The position numbers and the translations under genes are program-made. Under the pieces are notes generated by a model, which saw only the letters and a list, made by a program, of their open reading frames with translations, ran no database searches and was not told where the DNA came from. 13,054 bases of DNA from DUOD01 sp050945235. GTDB taxonomy: Bacteria; Bacillota; Clostridia; DUOD01. Of this stretch, positions 7,155 through 13,054 are shown one piece after another. Position 1 is the first letter of the stretch. The number at the start of each line of letters is the position of its first letter. The stretch lies in assembly GCA_050945235.1 (NCBI GenBank), contig JBMNSO010000044.1:1-13054 (forward strand), read 5' to 3'.

Positions 7155-10100
7155 GTGAACAGTAAAGTAAGAAGGATATATGTCGAAAAGAAAAAGGGTT
7201 ATGATGTGGAGGCGAAGAATCTATTCCATGATTTAAGGGATAACCTTGGATTGGATGGTTTGCAGGGGGTTAGGATCCTTAACCGTTATGATATAACCGG
7301 TATATCTGATGGGGATTTTTTAGATGCCAAAGGGACCATTTTCTCGGAACCGGTGGTGGATATGGTCTATGACGAGACAATTGAGTTGTCCGTTGATGAC
7401 AAGGCTTTTGCAATGGAGTATCTACCCGGCCAGTATGACCAAAGGGCTGATTCGGCAGCCCAGTGTGTACAGATTCTCAGCCACGGTCGGATCCCTATTG
7501 TAAAGACTGCAAAGGTGATTATCCTTTCCGGGAATATATCGGAAGATCAATTCAAGAGGGTAAAGGAGTACTGTATAAACCCGGTGGATTCAAGGGAAGC
7601 CTCCTTTGACAAGCCGGACAACTTAGAGTCTAATATGACCATCCCGTCGGATGTAAAGACGATGGACGGGTTTACCGCAATGACAGCAGAACAATTGGTA
7701 AATATGATTAAGGAAATGGGTCTTGCCATGACCATTGAAGATCTTAAATTCTGTCAGGACTATTTTAGGGACGTTGAAAAACGAGACCCAACCGTTACAG
7801 AAATCAGGGTAATAGATACCTATTGGTCAGATCATTGCAGGCATACTACATTTTTAACGAGTATCGAGGATGTGGTCTTTGAAGAGGGGAGGTTTACGGA
7901 TACCATCAAAGAAGTTTATCGGCAATACTTAAAATCAAGGGCATATGTCCATGCCAATGAAAACAGGGATATATGCCTGATGGACATTGCCCTTACAGCC
8001 ATGAAGGAGTTAAGGAAAAGGGGGATGCTGGATGACCTTGATGTATCCGATGAAATTAATGCGTGCAGTATAAAGGTTGACGTAGATGTTGACGGGCAAA
8101 AGCAGGAATGGTTCGTTATGTTCAAGAACGAAACCCATAACCACCCGACAGAAATAGAACCCTATGGCGGGGCGGCAACCTGTCTAGGTGGAGCCATACG
8201 GGATCCTTTGTCGGGAAGGTCCTACGTATATCAGGCCATGAGAGTGACCGGCAGTGGAGATCCCAGGACCCCGGTGGAGGACACCCTGCCCGGCAAGCTG
8301 CCCCAAAGGAAGATAACTACCGGTGCTGCAGACGGGTATAGTTCCTATGGTAACCAGATAGGCCTTGCCACCGGCCATGTTGCAGAGATATACCACCAGG
8401 ATTATGTAGCTAAGAGAATGGAAATCGGTGCGGTAATAGGTGCGGCTCCCAAGGAAAATGTCGTGAGGCAGGCACCGGTGGACGGTGATGTAATAATCCT
8501 CCTTGGCGGCAGAACGGGAAGGGATGGATGCGGAGGCGCGACAGGTTCTTCCAAGGAACATACCGAGGAATCCATCCTTACCTGTGGTGCAGAAGTGCAG
8601 AAGGGAAACCCACCTACCGAAAGGAAGATTCAAAGGCTGTTTAGAAATCCAAGGGTCAGCAGAATGATAAAAAAGTGCAATGATTTTGGTGCAGGTGGGG
8701 TATGCGTTGCCGTGGGAGAATTAGCTGACGGTTTAATAATAAATCTTGATTTGATACCCAAAAAGTATGAGGGACTGGATGGCACGGAACTTGCCATTTC
8801 AGAATCCCAGGAACGTATGGCGGTTGTGGTTGCAAAGGAAAACAGGGATGCATTTATTGACCTGGCCAGGCAGGAGAACCTGGAAGCTACACAAGTGGCG
8901 GTGGTTACTTCAAATAATAGGATGCAGATGCAGTGGCGGGACAAAACGATAGTTGATATAAGCCGTGATTTTTTAGATACCAATGGTGCCAAACAGAAGG
9001 CGCAGGCTTTGGTCAAAGGTATTGACAATACCCAAAGTTATTTTAAAACCTTATGTCCTCAGGTGAAAGAAAGGATAGGGGATATCAAAGAGGCATGGAC
9101 GGCCAACCTCAGTAGGCTGAATGTATGTAGCCAAAGGGGGCTGGTGGAGAAGTTTGACAGTACCATTGGTGCCGGGACTGTACTCATGCCCTTTGGAGGG
9201 TTGTACCAGGCAACGCCGGCCCAAGTTATGGCAGCAAAAATTCCGGTGATGGATGGTGATACCGTCACAGGTACTTTGATGAGCTACGGTTATGATCCCT
9301 TCCTGTCCAAATGGAGTCCCTTCCATGGAGCGGTATATGCAATTATAGATGCTGTAACCAAGATAGTGTCAGCCGGTGGAGATTACAAAAAGGTACGGCT
9401 GACACTGCAGGAATACTTCGAAAAACTGGGCAAAGACCCGGAAAAATGGGGTAAGCCGTTAAGTGCTCTGCTGGGGGCATATTATGCACAATTAAAGCTG
9501 GGTATACCCGCAATAGGCGGCAAGGACAGCATGTCAGGTACCTTTATGGATTTGACGGTACCGCCCACCCTTGTTGCCTTCGGAGTGGGTATAACAGATG
9601 TGTCCCGTATAATATCACCAGAGTTTAAAGGACCCGGTAACCAGGTGATAATGGTTAGCGCCAAACGGGATGATGATGGGATGCCGGACTTTAAGGCACT
9701 GATGGAAAACTTCTCAAAGGTGAAAGAGCTTATAGGGGATAAAAAAGTATTGGCTGCTTATGCCGTGGGATTGGGTGGTGTTGCCGAAGCGGTAACCAAA
9801 ATGTCCTTTGGCAATAAAGTCGGTATGAGATTTAGTGGGGAATGGGAACCAGAAAGCTTGTTTACCCCCCAATATGGTTCGATTATACTGGAACTGAAGA
9901 AAGACGTAGATCCCGACCGAGTCTTTGGACAAGTAAATTATACAAAACTGGGTACTACTCAATTGGAAAAGTCCATCATGGTAAATGGAATAAAGCTTGA
10001 TATCGATATGTTATATGAAGTCTGGCAAAAGCCCTTGGAAAAAATATTTCCCACAAAGGTGGATACCCCTATTAAAAAGCCGGACATCATAGGGTATAAC

Positions 10101-10934
10101 TTCAGGAATAAAAAAAGGCCGGCAGTAAGAATTGCAAGACCCAGAATATTTATGCCGGTATTCCCCGGTACCAATTGTGAATATGATACAGCCAAGGCCT
10201 TTGAAAGGGAAGGAGGATTGGTTGATAGCTTTGTAATAAGGAATCTGTCGGTTGAGGATATTGAGTATTCTGTTGAAGCCATGGTAAAGGGTATTAAAAA
10301 GGCCCAGATAATAATGCTGCCCGGTGGTTTCAGTGCCGGGGATGAGCCCGACGGTTCGGGCAAGTTTATAGAAGCGGTCTTTAGGAATCCCAAAATAAAG
10401 GAAGAGGTAATAGAGTTATTAAACAAAAGGGACGGACTGATACTGGGCATATGTAATGGTTTCCAGGCCCTGATAAAGCTCGGACTGGTACCCTACGGCG
10501 AGATTATAGATATCAGTAGTGATTGTCCTACTCTGACCTTTAACACCATTGGCCGGCATGTGTCCACCATGGTTAGGACTAAGGTGGTTTCCACCCTTTC
10601 ACCATGGTTGAGCTGCGTACAATTAAATGATATCCATACAATCCCGGTTTCCCACGGTGAAGGAAGATTTGTAGCCAGTAAGGAATTAATGCAGCAATTA
10701 ATCAAGAACGGTCAGATCGCTACTCAGTATGTCGATCTCGATGGCAACCCATCCTGCCAAATGCCCTATAATCCCAATGGATCCATGAACGCCGTGGAAG
10801 GCATAACCAGCCCCGACGGCAGGGTGTTCGGTAAGATGGGCCACAGCGAAAGAATAGGCAAAAACGTGTCTGTTAACGTCCCCGGGCAAAAGGATCAAGG
10901 GATATTTAAGGCCGGAGTACGATATTTTCAGTAA
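7155..10934 (+). CDS. purL: Phosphoribosylformylglycinamidine synthase, single-chain PurL
   Basis: A 1259-residue enzyme of de novo purine synthesis that converts FGAR, glutamine and ATP to FGAM. It is the large single-chain type: a PurS-like N-terminal domain (about 1-160), the ATP-binding synthase core (from about 220: DTYWSDHCRHTTF at 222-234, NETHNHPTEIEPYGGAATC, GGKDSMSGTF) and a class I glutaminase domain (about 1010-1259, starting near MPVFPGTNCEYDTAKAF). The glutaminase nucleophile is Cys1100 (GICNGFQ) and the His/Glu pair is His1230/Glu1232 (MGHSER), so the ammonia-producing site is intact. The start is GTG at 7155, with AAAGGAGG (7138-7145) nine bases upstream; no other start competes with this site. 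It stands apart from other pur genes. The divergent LysR gene and the palindrome suggest local regulation. There is no strong terminator after it, only weak inverted repeats. Confidence 0.97.
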   Translation: MNSKVRRIYVEKKKGYDVEAKNLFHDLRDNLGLDGLQGVRILNRYDITGISDGDFLDAKGTIFSEPVVDMVYDETIELSVDDKAFAMEYLPGQYDQRADSAAQCVQILSHGRIPIVKTAKVIILSGNISEDQFKRVKEYCINPVDSREASFDKPDNLESNMTIPSDVKTMDGFTAMTAEQLVNMIKEMGLAMTIEDLKFCQDYFRDVEKRDPTVTEIRVIDTYWSDHCRHTTFLTSIEDVVFEEGRFTDTIKEVYRQYLKSRAYVHANENRDICLMDIALTAMKELRKRGMLDDLDVSDEINACSIKVDVDVDGQKQEWFVMFKNETHNHPTEIEPYGGAATCLGGAIRDPLSGRSYVYQAMRVTGSGDPRTPVEDTLPGKLPQRKITTGAADGYSSYGNQIGLATGHVAEIYHQDYVAKRMEIGAVIGAAPKENVVRQAPVDGDVIILLGGRTGRDGCGGATGSSKEHTEESILTCGAEVQKGNPPTERKIQRLFRNPRVSRMIKKCNDFGAGGVCVAVGELADGLIINLDLIPKKYEGLDGTELAISESQERMAVVVAKENRDAFIDLARQENLEATQVAVVTSNNRMQMQWRDKTIVDISRDFLDTNGAKQKAQALVKGIDNTQSYFKTLCPQVKERIGDIKEAWTANLSRLNVCSQRGLVEKFDSTIGAGTVLMPFGGLYQATPAQVMAAKIPVMDGDTVTGTLMSYGYDPFLSKWSPFHGAVYAIIDAVTKIVSAGGDYKKVRLTLQEYFEKLGKDPEKWGKPLSALLGAYYAQLKLGIPAIGGKDSMSGTFMDLTVPPTLVAFGVGITDVSRIISPEFKGPGNQVIMVSAKRDDDGMPDFKALMENFSKVKELIGDKKVLAAYAVGLGGVAEAVTKMSFGNKVGMRFSGEWEPESLFTPQYGSIILELKKDVDPDRVFGQVNYTKLGTTQLEKSIMVNGIKLDIDMLYEVWQKPLEKIFPTKVDTPIKKPDIIGYNFRNKKRPAVRIARPRIFMPVFPGTNCEYDTAKAFEREGGLVDSFVIRNLSVEDIEYSVEAMVKGIKKAQIIMLPGGFSAGDEPDGSGKFIEAVFRNPKIKEEVIELLNKRDGLILGICNGFQALIKLGLVPYGEIIDISSDCPTLTFNTIGRHVSTMVRTKVVSTLSPWLSCVQLNDIHTIPVSHGEGRFVASKELMQQLIKNGQIATQYVDLDGNPSCQMPYNPNGSMNAVEGITSPDGRVFGKMGHSERIGKNVSVNVPGQKDQGIFKAGVRYFQ

Positions 10935-10938
10935 CAAA

Positions 10939-10980
10939 GGGACATAAATCCCAAAAATATACCCCAAAAAGCAGGGATTT
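10939..10980. repeat. Weak overlapping inverted repeats after purL
   Basis: GGGA (10939-10942) can pair with TCCC (10949-10952), and alternatively AAATCCC (10946-10952) with GGGATTT (10974-10980). The two pairings are mutually exclusive because they share TCCC. Neither is followed by a clear T tract, so this is at best a weak terminator or mRNA-end structure. Confidence 0.3.
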
Positions 10981-11003
10981 TACAAAAGATGGAGAATATA
11001 TTG

Positions 11004-11029
11004 ATAAATAATGCTATAGTATTATTTAT
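11004..11029. promoter_or_regulatory. 26-bp near-perfect palindrome upstream of radC
   Basis: The arms ATAAATAAT (11004-11012) and ATTATTTAT (11021-11029) are perfect reverse complements. The centre is G-CTATAG-T, with CTATAG itself a palindrome, so only one pair (G/T) fails. It ends one base before the GGGG of the radC ribosome binding site. It contains TATAGT (11015-11020), which could be a -10 box, but no matching -35 is present. It may be an operator, or a hairpin at the start of the radC message. Confidence 0.35.
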
Positions 11030-11043
11030 GGGGAAGATATTGT

Positions 11044-11730
11044 ATGGGTGATAAACTGCATGAAGGCCATAGGAAACGGGTCAAAGAAAGGTTCTTGGGA
11101 GAGGGTCTGGACGGATTTGAGGATCATCAAGTATTGGAGCTTCTGCTCTTTTATTCCATACCCTACAGGGATACAAACGAGTTAGCCCATAGGCTGTTAA
11201 ATAAATACGGTTCCCTGTCCGGTGTTTTTGAAGCTGACCCCATGGATCTTATGTCCACATCCGGTGTAGGGTATAATACGGCGGTTCTTCTATCACTGAT
11301 CCCATCGGTGGCCCGTATTTATTTTAAGGATAGGTGGGGGGACAAGGTAGTGCTTAATAATTCCTCCAAAGCTGGGGAATATGCCGTATCCCTCTTCGCC
11401 GGCAGGTCGTACGAAGTATTCTATGTAATATGCTTAGATGCCCAAAACAGGGTGAACCATGCAACCCTTGTCCATGAAGGGACCATAAATGAGGCTCCGG
11501 TATACCCACGGGCTATAGTAGAGGCGGCATTAAGGCATCAGGCCAACAATGTCATTATTGCCCATAACCATCCCGGGGGCAGCCTCCATCCTTCTAAAGC
11601 AGATATTGAAGTCACCAAAAAGATTTCAAAGGTTTTGGCCGGTATCTCGATAAAGGTTGTGGACCACATTATAGTTGCCGGGGGAAAATATCTCAGCCTT
11701 GCGGAAAAGGGTTTGATGTATGATGAATAA
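11044..11730 (+). CDS. radC: RadC-family JAB/MPN-domain protein
   Basis: A 228-residue protein of usual RadC length. The N-terminal part (about 1-95) carries helix-hairpin-helix sequence (STSGVGYNTAVLLSLIPSVA). The C-terminal half is a JAB1/MPN (JAMM) domain with all metal-site residues: Glu145 (VHEGTINEA), then His174-x-His176 and Asp187 in HxH-x10-D form, with Ser180 between. The family was first linked to DNA repair, but that role is disputed and its biochemical activity is not established; a Zn-dependent hydrolase fold is what the sequence supports. The ATG has GGGGAAG (11030-11036) seven bases upstream. The gene is probably its own transcription unit: a 26-bp palindrome lies just before it and a strong terminator six bases after its stop. 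Confidence 0.94.
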   Translation: MGDKLHEGHRKRVKERFLGEGLDGFEDHQVLELLLFYSIPYRDTNELAHRLLNKYGSLSGVFEADPMDLMSTSGVGYNTAVLLSLIPSVARIYFKDRWGDKVVLNNSSKAGEYAVSLFAGRSYEVFYVICLDAQNRVNHATLVHEGTINEAPVYPRAIVEAALRHQANNVIIAHNHPGGSLHPSKADIEVTKKISKVLAGISIKVVDHIIVAGGKYLSLAEKGLMYDE

Positions 11731-11735
11731 TAATT

Positions 11736-11764
11736 GGCACCATGAAATAAATGGTGCCTTTTTT
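11736..11764 (+). terminator. Rho-independent terminator of radC
   Basis: GGCACCAT (11736-11743) pairs perfectly with ATGGTGCC (11751-11758) around a 7-base loop, followed at once by six Ts. This is a textbook intrinsic terminator five bases after the radC stop codon. Confidence 0.92.
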
Positions 11765-11841
11765 ATGAATCTCCATATATTCATATGTAATAGATATCCC
11801 AAAAAGGGCGCTTTATTACGTTGTTAAAAAATGTAGTTACT

Positions 11842-11867
11842 AATAAACCGGATACGGTTTATTTTTT
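11842..11867 (+). terminator. Second terminator-like hairpin with no obvious gene before it
   Basis: AATAAACCG (11842-11850) pairs perfectly with CGGTTTATT (11855-11863) around GATA, and a T run spans 11862-11867. It lies about 80 bp beyond the radC terminator. The bases between (11765-11841) hold no ORF with a ribosome binding site. It may be a backup terminator, the end of a short RNA, or part of the regulator's upstream region. Confidence 0.55.
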
Positions 11868-11876
11868 GTGTTTTTT

Positions 11877-11904
11877 TTGATAAAATTCCTTTATAATATA
11901 TAAG
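11877..11904 (+). promoter_or_regulatory. Predicted promoter of the XRE-cupin gene
   Basis: TTGATA (11877-11882) and TATAAG (11899-11904), 16 bp apart, form a plausible sigma-A promoter and fall just after the T run of the preceding hairpin. A TATAAT at 11892-11897 lacks a correctly spaced -35. Transcription would start near 11911. AGTATAA (11907-11913) and TTATACTT (11940-11947) form imperfect outward arms that might be a binding site, with low confidence. Confidence 0.45.
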
Positions 11905-11976
11905 ATGAGTATAAACATTTTTTTATAAATAGGTATATCTTATACTTAAATATTCTTTAGAAAGGAGATGACGGTT

Positions 11977-12528
11977 GTGGAACAGATTATGATCATTGCA
12001 ATGAGAATGAAGGAGATACGGGAGATTTTCAACATTGATGTCAAAACCCTGGCTGAGCAGCTTAACGTTTCTGTGGATACCTATAGGAGCTATGAAGCCG
12101 GAGAGGTTGATATACCGGTTAGTTTTCTCTATGCCTTTGCCAATAGGTTCAATATCCAATTGACTGACTTGCTTACAGGGGACCGGCCCAAGCTTCGCAT
12201 CTACTCACTGGTGAGAAAAGATCAGGGTTTAAAGGTGGAAAGAAGGAAGGAATACGAATATCAAAGCCTTGCCTATAAATTCTCCCATAAGAAGGCCGAA
12301 CCCTTCTTGGTAACGGTGGAACCAAAGGATGATAATGAGCCGGTTAGCTTTAACGATCACCCCGGTCAAGAGTTTAATTATGTTCTTGAGGGTATCTTAA
12401 AGGTAATCATAAACGACAAGGAAATAATCCTTAACGAAGGAGACTCATTATTTTTCGATGCCACATACAAGCATGCTATGAAGGCTGTAGGAGATAAAAG
12501 GGCAAAATTTTTAGCTATAATAGTATAA
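11977..12528 (+). CDS. XRE-family regulator with C-terminal cupin domain
   Basis: A 183-residue predicted transcription regulator. Residues about 8-66 form an XRE-type helix-turn-helix (MKEIREIFNIDVKTLAEQLN, then TYRSYEAGEVDIP and LTDLLTG). Residues about 85-183 form a single cupin barrel with motif 1 around HPGQEFNYVLEGILKV and motif 2 around EGDSLFFDATYKHAM, which usually binds a small ligand or metal. The start chosen is GTG at 11977: the only good ribosome binding site, AAAGGAG (11961-11967), lies nine bases upstream of it, whereas the ATG at 11968 abuts this site with no spacing, and homologues as I remember them begin MEQI. The acyl-CoA synthetase gene starts 31 bp downstream, so this regulator probably controls that operon and may sense its substrate or product; the effector is unknown. 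Confidence 0.88.
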   Translation: MEQIMIIAMRMKEIREIFNIDVKTLAEQLNVSVDTYRSYEAGEVDIPVSFLYAFANRFNIQLTDLLTGDRPKLRIYSLVRKDQGLKVERRKEYEYQSLAYKFSHKKAEPFLVTVEPKDDNEPVSFNDHPGQEFNYVLEGILKVIINDKEIILNEGDSLFFDATYKHAMKAVGDKRAKFLAIIV

Positions 12529-12559
12529 GTAGAATACAGGAGGTAGAAGGAGTTTTTTT

Positions 12560-13054
12560 ATGCTACAAGAATTCATATCAAGAGATTTTGATTCATACCA
12601 GGATTTTGTGAATAATTACAAGGTAAGGATTCCCGAAAATTTTAACTTTGCCTACGATGTCGTGGATAAAATAGCCAAGAAAAGCCCAGATAAAACCGCA
12701 ATCGTATGGTGTAATGATGAGGGACAGGAAAAAAGGATTACCTTCTTTGAACTAATGGAATACAGTAATAAAGCGGCCAATTTTTTTAAGTCCATCGGAG
12801 TGAGAAAAGGTGATCGGGTGATGGTTATTCTTAAAAGCCGCTATGAGTTTTGGTATTGTATCCTGGGCCTTCATAAGCTGGGGGCGGTCTGTGTACCGGC
12901 CACCCATATGTTAAAGGCTAGGGATATTATTTACAGGCTAAATGCTGCAGATATAAAGATGATAGTATCGGTAGCCTTCGGTGAAATTCTGGACAGCATT
13001 GATGAAGCCCAGAAACAATCGCCTTCGCTGAAATACAAGGCAGTAGTAGGGGGC
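12560..13054 (+). CDS. AMP-binding acyl-CoA synthetase, N-terminal part (cut by window edge)
   Basis: The first 165 residues of an adenylate-forming enzyme, open to the right edge. It shows the N-terminal subdomain of the acetyl/medium-chain acyl-CoA synthetase group: FNFAYDVVDKIAKKSPDKTA, ITFFELMEYSNKAANFFKSI, GVRKGDRVMVILKSRYEFWY, LHKLGAVCVPATHMLKARDI and LNAADIKMIVS. Such enzymes activate a carboxylic acid with ATP to an acyl-AMP and then form acyl-CoA. The substrate cannot be told because the P-loop and acyl pocket lie beyond the edge. The ATG at 12560 has AAGGAG (12547-12552) seven bases upstream; a second purine-rich site, AGGAGGT (12538-12544), precedes it. Spacing to the XRE-cupin gene (31 bp, no terminator) indicates one operon. 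Confidence 0.9.
   Translation, partial: MLQEFISRDFDSYQDFVNNYKVRIPENFNFAYDVVDKIAKKSPDKTAIVWCNDEGQEKRITFFELMEYSNKAANFFKSIGVRKGDRVMVILKSRYEFWYCILGLHKLGAVCVPATHMLKARDIIYRLNAADIKMIVSVAFGEILDSIDEAQKQSPSLKYKAVVGG

Noticed and set aside
10140..10934. Separate purQ gene
   Set aside because: The glutaminase domain is in the same uninterrupted frame as the synthase core, as in the single-chain PurL of E. coli and many Clostridia; no internal start with a ribosome binding site is evident.

Overview
The window looks like chromosomal DNA of a low-to-moderate GC Bacillota, most likely class Clostridia. The grounds are strong AG-rich ribosome binding sites, a GTG start at two genes, a single-chain PurL of about 1260 residues, remains of an AraR-type (GntR/LacI chimeric) repressor, and a cupin-type XRE regulator next to an acyl-CoA synthetase. 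The genus cannot be told from the sequence. There are seven intact genes, one gene cut by the right edge, and two clear pseudogenes. I see no tRNA, rRNA, CRISPR array or intact mobile element.

Region 1 (1-2200): a DEAD-box RNA helicase of the DeaD/CsdA type, followed on the opposite strand by the decayed remains of a secreted 'amidase domain' protein. The apparent empty space after the helicase is therefore a gene graveyard rather than spacer.

Region 2 (2187-6131): a damaged pentose-utilisation cluster. It has a good sigma-A-like promoter, an AraR-operator-like palindrome, a FucI-fold sugar isomerase, a broken araR (two in-frame stops, an internal deletion, no DNA-binding domain) and an intact ribulokinase gene, araB. 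Isomerase plus ribulokinase would convert L-arabinose to L-ribulose and then L-ribulose 5-phosphate. The epimerase AraD and a transporter are not in the window. The local repressor is dead while its apparent operator survives.

Region 3 (6146-10934): a LysR-family regulator divergent from purL. The 112-bp gap between them holds a perfect 20-bp interrupted palindrome at overlapping divergent promoters, suggesting that this LysR protein controls itself and perhaps purL. PurL catalyses the FGAR-to-FGAM step of purine synthesis and stands here without other pur genes.

Region 4 (10935-11764): a RadC/JAB-domain gene with a near-perfect palindrome just upstream and a textbook intrinsic terminator after it.

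Region 5 (11765-13054): an XRE-cupin regulator and, 31 bp further on, the start of an acyl-CoA synthetase gene. The two probably form one operon.

Nothing here is convincingly a new biological system. The most informative signals are the pseudogenised araR beside its conserved operator, the isomerase family assignment, and the LysR/purL divergent operator.
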